DNA from: Sulfurimonas autotrophica DSM 16294
Lineage (GTDB): Bacteria > Campylobacterota > Campylobacteria > Campylobacterales > Sulfurimonadaceae
Assembly (NCBI RefSeq): GCF_000147355.1
Contig: NC_014506.1
Location: 1-64,000, forward strand
DNA length: 64,000 nucleotides
Direction of reading: 5' to 3'
In this document: in pieces, positions 38,606-47,760 of the stretch
How positions within the stretch are numbered: the first letter of the stretch is position 1
How the letters are laid out: each line of letters opens with the position of its first letter
Made by a program: the position numbers and the translations under genes
Notes under the pieces: model-generated
What the model saw: the letters and a program-made list of their open reading frames with translations, nothing else
Told to the model about the DNA's origin: nothing
Databases searched by the model: none

Positions 38606-39025
38606 ATGGCAGGGGTGCATTTTTCATTTGATAATTTTAAGAATTTGGTAGATTTGAACATCGGAATATCTGACCGATTGGATGAAAATCGTGCTGAGAG
38701 TTTCACTCTGCTGTATTGCGATTTTTTAGGGATTGAGCAAAGTGTAGTGGATGCCTCTTTGCTTGAAATACTGCGTTCATCTGACTCTATCGCAAACAGC
38801 GGAGGCGATTATTTCTTTGTACTGCCATATACAGATAAATATGGAGCAGAAATTGTAAAAAAGATGTTTGATGATTTTTTTGCCAAGCATTTAGGCTCTT
38901 TTTTACTCAGCTATCCCGTAGACGGTGAAACTTCTAAGTCTCTGCTTGAAAATATGCAAGACAGTGTTAGCACTTTTTTCAAAAAAGAACTGCACTGTCT
39001 CGATAGATTTACCAGAGATTACTAA
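38606..39025 (+). CDS. Short degenerate GGDEF-like protein
   Basis: 139 residues from the ATG at 38606; a TTG lies six bases earlier. The core has an SGGDYFFVLPYTD stretch that resembles the GGDEF signature and the strand after it, preceded by an acidic LYCDF strand where the metal Asp normally lies. The domain is small and the second half of the motif is lost (GGDYF for GGDEF), so cyclase activity is unlikely. No membrane segment. Possibly a stand-alone receptor or a family-specific regulator; confidence is moderate. Confidence 0.55.
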   Translation: MAGVHFSFDNFKNLVDLNIGISDRLDENRAESFTLLYCDFLGIEQSVVDASLLEILRSSDSIANSGGDYFFVLPYTDKYGAEIVKKMFDDFFAKHLGSFLLSYPVDGETSKSLLENMQDSVSTFFKKELHCLDRFTRDY

Positions 39026-39240
39026 AATTTTTTCTTGCTGAATTTATAATATTTGGAGTTTTTGTAAAAAGAGACAGCTTCAGATATTTTTTGCTCTTTA
39101 TAAATCTTTTTATCGCACACCCATCTGCACTTTATTTTGGGGTTATGCATCGCTTCAATATTTTGCTTGGAAGCTTTTGCGGCATATATCGTTTCTGCAG
39201 ATACTAATAATGGTAAGAGCGTAAAAAATATACTTTTCAT
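39022..39240 (-). CDS. Small secreted protein
   Basis: 72 residues. A signal peptide ends near IYAA; the mature part has two cysteines (IKCRWVCDKK) and is very lysine-rich. The stop overlaps the end of the opposite-strand gene by 4 bases. AGGAG precedes the ATG by only one base, which is close for a ribosome site. Function unknown; the signal peptide and start support it being real. Confidence 0.5.
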   Translation of the reverse strand: MKSIFFTLLPLLVSAETIYAAKASKQNIEAMHNPKIKCRWVCDKKIYKEQKISEAVSFYKNSKYYKFSKKKF

Positions 39241-39281
39241 ACTCCTAATATCGACACTTCTTTTAAAATATTAAACATCAT

Positions 39282-39295
39282 GGAACAATAAGTGC
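39282..39295 (+). promoter_or_regulatory. Sigma-54 promoter of fliK-flgD
   Basis: TGGAACAATAAGTGCT has the -24 GG (39282-39283) and -12 GC (39294-39295) separated by ten bases, the sigma-54 pattern. The start site should fall near 39307, downstream of the first possible fliK start (39292), supporting the ATG at 39337. Confidence 0.75.
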
Positions 39296-39336
39296 TGTAT
39301 TTTTTAAAATTCTTTTTAGAAGAACAGGAGCAAAGA

Positions 39337-40839
39337 ATGATTTCATTGGATATAAAAAAAGAGACTTCTTCTTTATTACCGCCTTTAAATATAGCGCCAA
39401 CAGAGCAAAAAGAGGGAGCACTTTCTTTTTCGGCACTACTCAAAGGGACTCAGGAATTAGACGATAAAATTATTCAAAACGGCTCATTAATTCTCGCACT
39501 TAAAGATGAAAAAGCTCCGGCGAATCTACTTTCTACTCAAAATATGCAAGATATGATAGAACTTGAGAGTCTTGAACTTGATCCTAAAGTAAGTGCAGCG
39601 ATGACACCCGAGGATTTGAAGGTTCTTATAAAACAGGCTAAACAGTTTTTAAAAGATAAAATTGTGCAGAGCGAAGGGTTTAAAAAAGCAGAAATTGATG
39701 CCATTCCAAAAACACTGGGCGGGCTTGTTCAGGTTGCAAAAAAAATAGGTATCGACATTTCAAAAATCACGCTTGAAGAGGTTAAAGCTCAAATACCAAA
39801 GGCAAGTATAAAAAGTGTAGAACCTTTACATGTAAAGGCGAACAGTAAAACCACAAAACCCCAAAAAGAGCAAAAAGAACCTTTACATGTAAATAAAGAA
39901 GTCAAGCAGGATGTGGTTCCTGAGAATGAAGAGTTGCCGGTTGAAATTAAAGTAAAAACACACAAAGTACATACTGTAAAAACACAAGAGATAGATACAA
40001 CAGAAGAAAATCTGGATATGGCAAAAAAAGAGACAGTTAAAAATACGCAGCAGGTAAAACAAGAAGTAAAGCTTACCCCTTTATTTAAAGCTCAAAACAC
40101 AATTGCACCGGAAATTACGACTCAGCAGATTGTAAGTACGAAAGTCAATAACCTAACAGCACAAAAAAATCCAAAGCAAAAAGCAGATGAGACTTTGCAA
40201 TTATTGCTGCGTGGGGAAAAAGTATCAAAAAATGACATTGGACTTACGGCTGATTTTTCAGTGGCAACAGCCAAAGTAATTGCACCGCAAGCGACAAAAG
40301 AAGTAGATAAGTCATTGGCATCACTTTTAAAAAATGACGTGAGTGATGATGGTGATATACAGACAAAAACAGATGGATGGAATGTCTCAAAAGCAGACAG
40401 TTTTGAAGTGAAACTTCATGAAGCAAAACAGATGGTAAAGTATTTGTCTCAGGATGTAAAATCGGCAATCGAAGATTACAAATCGCCATTTACAAGAGTA
40501 AAAGTACAGCTTAATCCGCAAAGACTCGGTGAAGTAGACCTAACCATAGTGCAACGTGGCAAAAACCTGCATATAAACCTCAGCTCAAACAACACGGCAA
40601 TCAATACTTTGGCCATGAATGCAAATGATTTGAAAGCACAGCTTAACAATAATGGAATAAATAATGCTTCTTTGAACTTTAACAGCAACGCCCAAAGTGA
40701 GAATTCTCAAGCCGGACAGCAAGAACAGCAAAGGCAAAATCAGCAAAGAGCTGATGAAGAGTATAACTATTTTGAATCAAAAGAGAGTCATGAAGAAGTG
40801 ATAAGCTCTTTAGAAATTATAGTTCCACACTACGCATAA
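39337..40839 (+). CDS. fliK: Flagellar hook-length control protein FliK
   Basis: 500 residues from the ATG at 39337, which has a good AGGAG site; the longer frame from 39292 begins above the sigma-54 start. The variable N-terminal part is Lys/Gln/Glu-rich; the C-terminal Flg_hook domain has SPFTRVKVQLNPQRLGEVDL and NLHINLS, and ends in a Gln-rich tail. FliK sets hook length and switches export to late substrates. Two copies of the dispersed palindrome, coding EPLHVK and EPLHVN, lie only 45 bases apart. flgD and a hook gene follow. Confidence 0.85.
   Translation: MISLDIKKETSSLLPPLNIAPTEQKEGALSFSALLKGTQELDDKIIQNGSLILALKDEKAPANLLSTQNMQDMIELESLELDPKVSAAMTPEDLKVLIKQAKQFLKDKIVQSEGFKKAEIDAIPKTLGGLVQVAKKIGIDISKITLEEVKAQIPKASIKSVEPLHVKANSKTTKPQKEQKEPLHVNKEVKQDVVPENEELPVEIKVKTHKVHTVKTQEIDTTEENLDMAKKETVKNTQQVKQEVKLTPLFKAQNTIAPEITTQQIVSTKVNNLTAQKNPKQKADETLQLLLRGEKVSKNDIGLTADFSVATAKVIAPQATKEVDKSLASLLKNDVSDDGDIQTKTDGWNVSKADSFEVKLHEAKQMVKYLSQDVKSAIEDYKSPFTRVKVQLNPQRLGEVDLTIVQRGKNLHINLSSNNTAINTLAMNANDLKAQLNNNGINNASLNFNSNAQSENSQAGQQEQQRQNQQRADEEYNYFESKESHEEVISSLEIIVPHYA
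39823..39838. repeat. CCTTTACATGTAAAGG palindrome
   Basis: The longest perfect copy in the window (16 bp), in fliK, coding EPLHVK. Confidence 0.7.
39882..39893. repeat. TTTACATGTAAA palindrome
   Basis: A 12-bp copy in fliK, about 45 bases after the 16-bp copy, coding LHVN. Confidence 0.65.
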
Positions 40840-40851
40840 AAGGAATATATT

Positions 40852-41514
40852 ATGGCAATAGATGCAACATCGGCAACAAGTTCGGCTTTAGCAGCTGCAA
40901 CTTCAAGTGAGAGTAATCCAAAAGGTGTACTTGGAAAAGATGATTTTATGAAGCTGCTTTTAGTACAGCTTCAGTATCAAGACCCAACTGAGCCTATGGA
41001 TACTGAAAAAATTCTAACACAAACATCGCAACTTGCTTCTTTGGAATCAGCGGATAACACGAAAACTGCATTGGAAAAATTAGCAGCTTCTTTAGGGAAT
41101 GCACAACAGTTCTCGACAATCTCAGCTATCGGTAAAACGGCAGACCTTGGCAGTGATGCCATCGCACATGATAAGGGAACACAAAGCACTTTTGAAGTTT
41201 ATTTTCCAAATGCAGTTGAACAAGGCACTGTTTCTATAACAGATGCAGATGGTAAGACTGTACAAACTTTAAATGTAGGAACAAATCCAGCAGGAGTGTA
41301 TCAGTTTACATGGGATGGAACAGACAGCTTAGGCAATCAGGCAGACAGCGCAGTATATCATGTAAATGCACAATACAGTGATGCAAACGGTGTAGCGCAG
41401 CAAACAAGACTCGGGGCATACCCCATTGAATCAGTTCGCTTTGATCAGGGAAATACTCTGGTAAAAGTAGGTTCTAACTATGTACCGTTAGATAACATCA
41501 AAGAAGTCTATTAG
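40852..41514 (+). CDS. flgD: Flagellar hook-capping protein FlgD
   Basis: 220 residues. The N-terminus has the secretion signal region and the conserved KDDFMKLLLVQLQYQDPTEPMD; the C-terminal part has the FLG_D1 beta domain (WDGTDSLGNQADSAVYHV). FlgD caps the growing hook and is needed for FlgE assembly. It follows fliK by 12 bases and precedes a hook-type gene by 10 bases, so all should be driven by the sigma-54 promoter at 39282. Confidence 0.93.
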   Translation: MAIDATSATSSALAAATSSESNPKGVLGKDDFMKLLLVQLQYQDPTEPMDTEKILTQTSQLASLESADNTKTALEKLAASLGNAQQFSTISAIGKTADLGSDAIAHDKGTQSTFEVYFPNAVEQGTVSITDADGKTVQTLNVGTNPAGVYQFTWDGTDSLGNQADSAVYHVNAQYSDANGVAQQTRLGAYPIESVRFDQGNTLVKVGSNYVPLDNIKEVY

Positions 41515-41524
41515 AGGTTTTACC

Positions 41525-42787
41525 ATGATGACACAGGCATTTTACACAGGGATATCCGGTATAAAAACCAATTCAACGGGTATTGACATTGTTTCTGATA
41601 ATATGGCAAATATTGATACAATAGGGTTTCGAGGCAATGATTATGAATTTTCTTCTCTTTTTGAAAATATGTTGTCAACAGATACATTAGGTACTCCAAG
41701 TAACAGTAGTATAGGTGTCGGTTCTCAACTTCAAGCCTCTCCTATGGTACAGCAAAAAGGTTCATTTATGATTTCAGATAAGAGTACTGATTTGGCACTC
41801 TTTGAGGATGGATGGTTTGGTATTAAGGGAAATGGGAATACTTTGTATACGCGTGATGGTAACTTTACTTTTGACAAAGATGATGACTTGGTTACGCAAG
41901 ATGGCTTTCATGTATTGGGGACGATGGGTAATAATATAAGTGATAATGATGTATTGATTGAACAGCTTCCAGAAGTTAAATTAAAAGATGTCGTTGAACA
42001 AGAACCGCTTCGTTTTCCAAAGTCTCTTACTTTTCCTCCTGAAGCAACATCTAATGCAAAATTTATTGGAAATCTTGGAACAGAACCGTTTACAAGAACA
42101 ATGAGCGCTAGTGTTGTAGACCCGCAAAATAATAAAAATGATTTGAGATTAGAGTTTTCGTTATCTCAAATACAAACACCTCCCGGTACACAATGGGATG
42201 TTGTTGCAAAAACACAATCATTAGATGGTACCAAGCTCTATGATACCCAAACTGGACAGGTTTCATTTGATGCATCAGGAGCTTTAATATCAAATACTTT
42301 GACAACAATTGATAATAATGGAGCTCCAGTGAGTATTGATTTAGGAAATAATTTTGATGGTGTTGTTTCAATTTCAAATGTTCCTATTAGTGCTTCAAGT
42401 ACGGCAGATGGTACTATAGGTGGTGATTTACAAGGGTATGATATAAATAAAAATGGTGAGGTTATTGCAACATTTACAAACGGTATGCAAAGCAGTGTTG
42501 GAAAAATAGCAGTATATCATTTTCAAAACGATCAAGGGTTAAATAGAATAAGCGGAACACGATTTCAAGAATCTACCAATAGTGGTAAAGCTCTTTTTTT
42601 TAAAGATGAAAAAGGTGAGAATATTATAGGTACCAATATGGCAAACTTTAAGCTTGAAGGGTCCAATATTGAAATGAGTTACGGGTTAACTGAGCTGATA
42701 ATTCTTCAGCGTGCCTATGATGCAAACTCAAAATCTGTCACCACAGCAGACCAAATGATGCAAAAAGCATTAAATATGGACGCATAA
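41525..42787 (+). CDS. FlgE-type hook / hook-basal body protein
   Basis: 420 residues. The N-terminus has the flagellar rod/hook motif SDNMANIDTIGFR and the C-terminus the matching YGLTELIILQRAYDANSKSVTTADQMMQ, which pack together in the axial structure. It is shorter than the second hook protein (709) downstream and lacks the long variable middle domain. Family members include FlgE and FlgF/G; in Campylobacterota two FlgE-like genes are usual. Which one forms the hook filament cannot be decided from sequence alone. Confidence 0.85.
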   Translation: MMTQAFYTGISGIKTNSTGIDIVSDNMANIDTIGFRGNDYEFSSLFENMLSTDTLGTPSNSSIGVGSQLQASPMVQQKGSFMISDKSTDLALFEDGWFGIKGNGNTLYTRDGNFTFDKDDDLVTQDGFHVLGTMGNNISDNDVLIEQLPEVKLKDVVEQEPLRFPKSLTFPPEATSNAKFIGNLGTEPFTRTMSASVVDPQNNKNDLRLEFSLSQIQTPPGTQWDVVAKTQSLDGTKLYDTQTGQVSFDASGALISNTLTTIDNNGAPVSIDLGNNFDGVVSISNVPISASSTADGTIGGDLQGYDINKNGEVIATFTNGMQSSVGKIAVYHFQNDQGLNRISGTRFQESTNSGKALFFKDEKGENIIGTNMANFKLEGSNIEMSYGLTELIILQRAYDANSKSVTTADQMMQKALNMDA

Positions 42788-42802
42788 GAAAGCTTTTCAA
42801 AG

Positions 42803-42820
42803 TTGGAACAATTCATGCTA
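42803..42820 (+). promoter_or_regulatory. Sigma-54 promoter of flgE
   Basis: TTGGAACAATTCATGCTA with GG at 42805-42806 and GC at 42817-42818, ten bases apart. It closely matches the fliK promoter (GGAACAAT core). A start near 42830 gives a leader of about 150 bases. Confidence 0.75.
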
Positions 42821-42829
42821 TATTTTCTT

Positions 42830-42979
42830 ATTGAAATAATTAAAAAAACATAATTGTTTTTGAGCTTCGCGCTGAGCGAAACCAAGTGTTAGCGTAGTTG
42901 TCAGGATTACTCCTGAAAACGTCATAAATAAAGTGGACGAGGTTCCCTTAAATTTATGAAATAAATTAAAGGATAAGAT
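42830..42979 (+). other. Structured leader of flgE
   Basis: The long leader holds TTCGC/GCGAA and CAGGA/TCCTG short hairpins and a longer CATAAAT/ATTTATG pairing. The base content is less AT-rich than other intergenic DNA. It could be an mRNA leader with control elements or contain a small RNA. No known riboswitch motif was recognised. The ribosome site AAAGGA lies right before the start. Confidence 0.35.
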
Positions 42980-45109
42980 ATGTTAAAATCACTTTTCTCC
43001 GGAGTCTCCGGACTACAATCGCATCAAGTTGCGATGGATGTGGAATCAAATAATATTGCCAATGTAAATACAGTGGGTTTTAAATACTCCCGTGCAAACT
43101 TTTCAGACCTTTTAGCTCAGACAAAGGCAATCGCTACGGCTCCTCAAGGACAGCTTGGCGGTAAAAATCCTGTTCAGGTCGGACTTGGTTCTACTGTGAG
43201 TTCTATGACACGTATATTTTCTCAAGGCTCTATTCAAAATTCAGATAAAAATACGGATGTCGCAATTCAGGGTGACGGATTTTTCATCATCTCTCCCGAT
43301 GGCGGAAATACATACAAATATACACGTGCAGGTGACTTTAAATTTGATGCAGGCGGAAACTTTGTTGATAACAACGGTTTTATAGCACAAGGGTGGCTTC
43401 GTGATCCGGTTACGGGAAAAGTGGATTCTACTGCACCGATTGAAAATATTAATATTGCTCCGGGTCTTACAACACCGGCACAACCTACACAAGAAGTTGT
43501 GCTTAAGGCAAACCTCAATTCCGGTGCTATAGTTGAGAGCTTTTCTCCGGCATATCAAGTTCCAACAGGTGCGCCAACAGATCCAGCACTCCCCGCTATT
43601 GATGGAAATGGAAACCCTATAGAGTCAGGCAATGTTGGTGTAATGTTTAATGAATCTGGAGAAGCATTTTCCCTTCAAGACGGACAAGGAGTTTGGGCTT
43701 CATTTATAAGTTCAACATCAACTTCAACAAATAGTGCACAAGGTTCAGATACTGCACTTGCGGCAGATGAGGCGGAAACAATAGTATTTAATCTTGATCC
43801 TGGTTCTTCGCCAGCAACAGCGACAGCATCATATACAATTTTAGCAGCAAATACTGCCGCACAGAATGCTTCAGTAACTGCAGCAGCTATTAATGCCTTG
43901 ACTGCAACAACAGGGATTACGGCTACTATTGATAGTTCTAATAAGATTGTACTAACCAACACAAATGGTAACTCTTCGGCATCACATAATATTGACATTG
44001 CTTCTGTAACAGGAGCAAATAACCCATTTGACGCATCTGAAGATGATACAACAGCATATAAATATAGCTATAATTCTGCAAGTCCTACAGTAGTTGCCGG
44101 TTCAAATAAAGAGTTTACAACCATAGCAGATCTTCGTCAAGCTTTAGAAAATCAAGCTAATTCAGAAGCAGGTGCTACGGGTATTAAAGTAATTGTAAAT
44201 GATCAAGGTAAAATTGAACTTTCTAACACAGATTCCGGAAGTATAGATTTGAACTTCAAAGTAACCGGTATATCGGGGTCTGGTATTACTGAAAATACAC
44301 GCTTTACAAGAAATATGGAAGCATTAAATACTGTTTTAGCGGCAGGAACGACCGGTAAAGCATTTTCACAGGCTTTTAATGCGGCGACACACTCTAGTTC
44401 AATTGATATTTTTGATTCACTCGGTTCAAAACATACACTCAGAATGGAGTTTAGAAAAACAGCACTTGATACAACAACAGGTTCTACTTGGAGCATAGTA
44501 ATAACTGTTCCAGAGCCTGCAACAATTGACACAATTGCCCCAACATATGAGAAAAAAGGTTCAATAAGATTTAATAATGACGGTTCACTTGCAACGTATA
44601 ATCCGCCAAATGTTTCATTTTCAGGAAACAACGGTTCTGCACCTGACCAGCAGGTTAATCTCTCTTTTGGTACGGCTAACAAGTTTGACGGTATGACGAG
44701 TTTTGATTCACGTTCAGCTACTTCGGGAATAAGCCAAGATGGTTATACCGGTGGTGATTTAGTTGGAATCAGAATCGATCAAAGCGGTACTTTAGTTGGT
44801 TCATTTTCAAATGGTCGTTCTTTTGGTCTGGCACAAATCGGAATGGCGAAGTTTACAAATAATGAAGGACTCTCAACCGAAGGCGGTAATGTTTACGTGC
44901 AGACTGCCAACTCTGGAGATCCTATTATCGGAACGGCTGCAACTGCAGGTCGCGGATTTATCCAGTCTGCCGCACTTGAAGCATCAAATGTTGACCTTTC
45001 ACGAGCACTGACGCAGCTTATCATCATCCAGCGTGGTTTTCAGGCAAACGGTAAAACGATTACCACTTCCGATCAGCTTCTTCAGACGCTTATAGGATTA
45101 AAACAGTAA
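42980..45109 (+). CDS. flgE: Flagellar hook protein FlgE
   Basis: 709 residues, long as in other Campylobacterota hooks. N-terminal MLKSLFSGVSGLQSHQVAMD then NNIANVNTVGFK, and C-terminal DLSRALTQLIIIQRGFQANG with TTSDQLLQ, flank a large Ser/Thr/Ala-rich variable middle (about 170-450) exposed on the hook surface. A sigma-54 promoter lies upstream, consistent with middle-class flagellar expression. Monocistronic; purT follows with its own -10. Confidence 0.92.
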   Translation: MLKSLFSGVSGLQSHQVAMDVESNNIANVNTVGFKYSRANFSDLLAQTKAIATAPQGQLGGKNPVQVGLGSTVSSMTRIFSQGSIQNSDKNTDVAIQGDGFFIISPDGGNTYKYTRAGDFKFDAGGNFVDNNGFIAQGWLRDPVTGKVDSTAPIENINIAPGLTTPAQPTQEVVLKANLNSGAIVESFSPAYQVPTGAPTDPALPAIDGNGNPIESGNVGVMFNESGEAFSLQDGQGVWASFISSTSTSTNSAQGSDTALAADEAETIVFNLDPGSSPATATASYTILAANTAAQNASVTAAAINALTATTGITATIDSSNKIVLTNTNGNSSASHNIDIASVTGANNPFDASEDDTTAYKYSYNSASPTVVAGSNKEFTTIADLRQALENQANSEAGATGIKVIVNDQGKIELSNTDSGSIDLNFKVTGISGSGITENTRFTRNMEALNTVLAAGTTGKAFSQAFNAATHSSSIDIFDSLGSKHTLRMEFRKTALDTTTGSTWSIVITVPEPATIDTIAPTYEKKGSIRFNNDGSLATYNPPNVSFSGNNGSAPDQQVNLSFGTANKFDGMTSFDSRSATSGISQDGYTGGDLVGIRIDQSGTLVGSFSNGRSFGLAQIGMAKFTNNEGLSTEGGNVYVQTANSGDPIIGTAATAGRGFIQSAALEASNVDLSRALTQLIIIQRGFQANGKTITTSDQLLQTLIGLKQ

Positions 45110-45126
45110 TTTTAACTCTATTTTGA

Positions 45127-45132
45127 TATAAT
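45127..45132 (+). promoter_or_regulatory. -10 element of purT
   Basis: TATAAT 30 bases before the purT start. A small hairpin (CTTCAAT/ATTGAAG) covers part of the AAGGA ribosome site, so the leader could limit translation, but the stem is short. Confidence 0.5.
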
Positions 45133-45162
45133 TTCTTCAATACAAATTGAAGGAATTATTGC

Positions 45163-46326
45163 ATGCAATTCTCAGCTCCACTCAAATCAAACTCAAAGAA
45201 AATTATGCTTTTAGGCTCCGGCGAACTCGGTAAAGAGGTCATTATAGAAGCACAGCGCTTAGGTCTTGAAACCATAGCAGTTGACAGATACGAAAATGCT
45301 CCGGCTCATCAGGTAGCACATCGCTCTCATGTTGTGAATATGCTTGATAAAGATGCTCTTTTAGAGATTATTTATCGTGAAAAACCTGACTATATTCTGC
45401 CTGAAATCGAAGCTATCAACATTGATGCACTTTTTGCCGCAGAAGACAGAGGCTACAATGTAATTCCAAATGCAAATGCAGTCAGCAAAACAATGAACAG
45501 AAAAAACATCCGTACTTTTGCAGCAGAGGTTTTAGGTCTGAAAACCGGACCTTACAAATTTGTAACAACACAAGAGGGTATGCTCGAAGCTGCCCGTGAG
45601 CTTGGTTTTCCATGTGTGATGAAACCTGTTATGAGTTCATCTGGGCATGGACAAAGCATAGCGAAAAGTGAAGAAGATATTCCCGCTTCTTGGGAAGAGG
45701 CAAAAGAAGCCCGCGGTGATGCGAGTGAGTTAATTGTTGAGGCTTTTGTTGATTTTGATTATGAAATTACAATGCTTACAGCACGTAACGGGAAAGAGAC
45801 TGTTTTTTGTGAGCCGATAGGGCATGAACAGCGTGACGGTGACTATGTCTTTTCATGGCAGCCGATGCAGATGAGTGAAGCAGCAAAACAAAATGCGCAA
45901 AAGATAGCAAAAGAGATAACTGACGGTCTCGGCGGTCAGGGACTGTTTGGTGTTGAACTTTTTGTAAAAGGCGATGAGGTTTATTTTTCTGAAGTCTCAC
46001 CACGCCCTCACGATACTGGAATGGTAACGCTCATCACACAAAGTCAGAGTGAATTTGCACTACACCTTCGCGCTGTTTTGGGACTGCCTTTAGGTTTCAC
46101 TTTTTACGGTGACGGTGCATCTGCGGCATTTAAAAGTGAAAAACACAATTTTGCTCCTGTGGTTGAGGTGGATGAAAGCCTTTTTAGTGACAATTCATTT
46201 GTAAGAGTCTTTGGAAAACCAGAAGCACATAAAGGACGCCGTTTGGCAGTAGCTTTGGTTTTTGACAAAGTAGATGCAGCTTTAGAAAAAGCACGAGAAC
46301 TCATTAGTAAAATAAAAGATATCTAA
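45163..46326 (+). CDS. purT: Phosphoribosylglycinamide formyltransferase 2
   Basis: Formate-dependent GAR transformylase, the third step of purine synthesis, an ATP-grasp enzyme using formate and ATP instead of formyl-THF. 387 residues, usual length. GSGELGKEV near the N-terminus and, in the ATP-grasp core, [40 protein letters not shown] are typical. It stands alone, with a promoter right after flgE. Confidence 0.95.
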   Translation: MQFSAPLKSNSKKIMLLGSGELGKEVIIEAQRLGLETIAVDRYENAPAHQVAHRSHVVNMLDKDALLEIIYREKPDYILPEIEAINIDALFAAEDRGYNVIPNANAVSKTMNRKNIRTFAAEVLGLKTGPYKFVTTQEGMLEAARELGFPCVMKPVMSSSGHGQSIAKSEEDIPASWEEAKEARGDASELIVEAFVDFDYEITMLTARNGKETVFCEPIGHEQRDGDYVFSWQPMQMSEAAKQNAQKIAKEITDGLGGQGLFGVELFVKGDEVYFSEVSPRPHDTGMVTLITQSQSEFALHLRAVLGLPLGFTFYGDGASAAFKSEKHNFAPVVEVDESLFSDNSFVRVFGKPEAHKGRRLAVALVFDKVDAALEKARELISKIKDI

Positions 46327-46342
46327 AGAGGGTAATACGGTT

Positions 46343-47752
46343 ATGGAAAAAGAAAATCTTAAATATATAACTTTTAAACGTTTAGTCAAGATATTTCTTC
46401 TTGCCATAGTGATTATTACAAGTATAAGTTTTCTCAGTTACAGGGAGTTTTTTAAGCATTCTGTTAAGAATAAAGCATTCGAAGTAGCAAAAGTTGTTGA
46501 AGCCGGATTAACGTCACATATGAAAGCCGGCATTATGGACAAACGAGGATATTTTCTTCAAGAGATAAAAACACTAAATGATATTAAATCAATAAAAATA
46601 GACAGAGCTGCTTCGGTCGTAAAGCAGTTCGGAAAATCTACATTAGAAAATGAAAGAAACTATATTTCAGATAAAAATCTTTTAACCTCCAAGCAGCCGT
46701 CCTTTGTATGGAATGATATAGACGGAAAGATTACAGCAACCATCCCTTACTTAGCAATAATTCATGATGATGTAAATTGTCTGCAGTGTCATCATGTGCG
46801 AGAAAATGATTTGCTCGGGGCTATTGAAATTACTATGGATATAAAACAATACCAAAATCTAGTCATACATTATGGATATATTTTCATAGCAATTCTTATA
46901 CTGTTTGCCTTGGTTGTTATATTTAATTTATTTGGTTTTATTGATAATTTTATAATCAAACCTCTGCTGAGAATTATTGATGACGGAAAAAAAGCATATA
47001 AATATAAAAAAGAGATTGATTCCGAAAAATATGAAGTCAAAGAGATGGAAGCCTTGGCGGAAAAAATCAATGATTTTACTCATATGGTCATCTCTAAAGA
47101 AGAAGCATTGGAAAATAAGAATAAAGAACTTGCAGAATTAAATAAGGAGATAGAAGAAACCCTGTGTGAAACGATGTTTACCATGGGCGAGATGGAAGAA
47201 ATACGTTCAAAAGATACTAAAAATCATACAAAAAGAGTGGCAACATTAAGTGCTTTGATTGCTAAGGAGTACGGTTTAAGCGATGAGGACGTTAAAATGA
47301 TTAAGATGACATCTCCTCTGCATGACATAGGTAAAGTAGGTATATCAGACAGTGTATTGCTTAAACCCGGTAAATTAACACAAGATGAATATAAAATTAT
47401 GAAAACTCACGCAGAATTGGGTTATACAGTTTTAAAACATTCAGATAGAAGTATAATAAAGTCAGCTGCTACAATAGCCCGTTATCATCATGAAAAATAT
47501 GATGGAACAGGATATCCAGCCGGATTGAAAGGGGAGGAAATTCCTATATTTGCCAGAATAGTTGCTATTGTGGATGTTTTTGATGCTCTTTTATCCAAGC
47601 GAGTGTATAAAGAGAAATGGAATGATAATAAGACAAAAGAATTTATTGCTTTTCAAAGAGGAAAACAATTTGACCCTAAACTTGTCGATATTATTTTAAA
47701 GAATTTTGACAAGTATGCCAAATTGGTAAAAGAAATGTCAGAAAACAAATAA
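46343..47752 (+). CDS. Heme-binding membrane sensor with HD-GYP domain
   Basis: 469 residues. A membrane helix at about 18-35 and a second at about 177-202 enclose a periplasmic domain with CLQCHH at about 144-149, a c-type heme motif. The cytoplasmic part has a coiled coil and an HD-GYP domain with HDIGK and HHEKYDGTGYP, all main metal and catalytic residues present, so c-di-GMP hydrolysis is likely. The heme suggests redox or gas control of c-di-GMP. purT lies 16 bases before, but no link is evident. Confidence 0.85.
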   Translation: MEKENLKYITFKRLVKIFLLAIVIITSISFLSYREFFKHSVKNKAFEVAKVVEAGLTSHMKAGIMDKRGYFLQEIKTLNDIKSIKIDRAASVVKQFGKSTLENERNYISDKNLLTSKQPSFVWNDIDGKITATIPYLAIIHDDVNCLQCHHVRENDLLGAIEITMDIKQYQNLVIHYGYIFIAILILFALVVIFNLFGFIDNFIIKPLLRIIDDGKKAYKYKKEIDSEKYEVKEMEALAEKINDFTHMVISKEEALENKNKELAELNKEIEETLCETMFTMGEMEEIRSKDTKNHTKRVATLSALIAKEYGLSDEDVKMIKMTSPLHDIGKVGISDSVLLKPGKLTQDEYKIMKTHAELGYTVLKHSDRSIIKSAATIARYHHEKYDGTGYPAGLKGEEIPIFARIVAIVDVFDALLSKRVYKEKWNDNKTKEFIAFQRGKQFDPKLVDIILKNFDKYAKLVKEMSENK

Positions 47753-47760
47753 GGAAGAGA

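Noticed and set aside
39292-39336. Upstream start for fliK
   Set aside because: It lies before the predicted sigma-54 start site and has no ribosome site; ATG 39337 has AGGAG.
42830-42979. c-di-GMP riboswitch in the flgE leader
   Set aside because: The GEMM conserved loop motifs are not present.
43241-44682. Minus-strand open frames inside flgE
   Set aside because: Shadows of the hook gene; biased by its repeats, with no start signals or family motifs.
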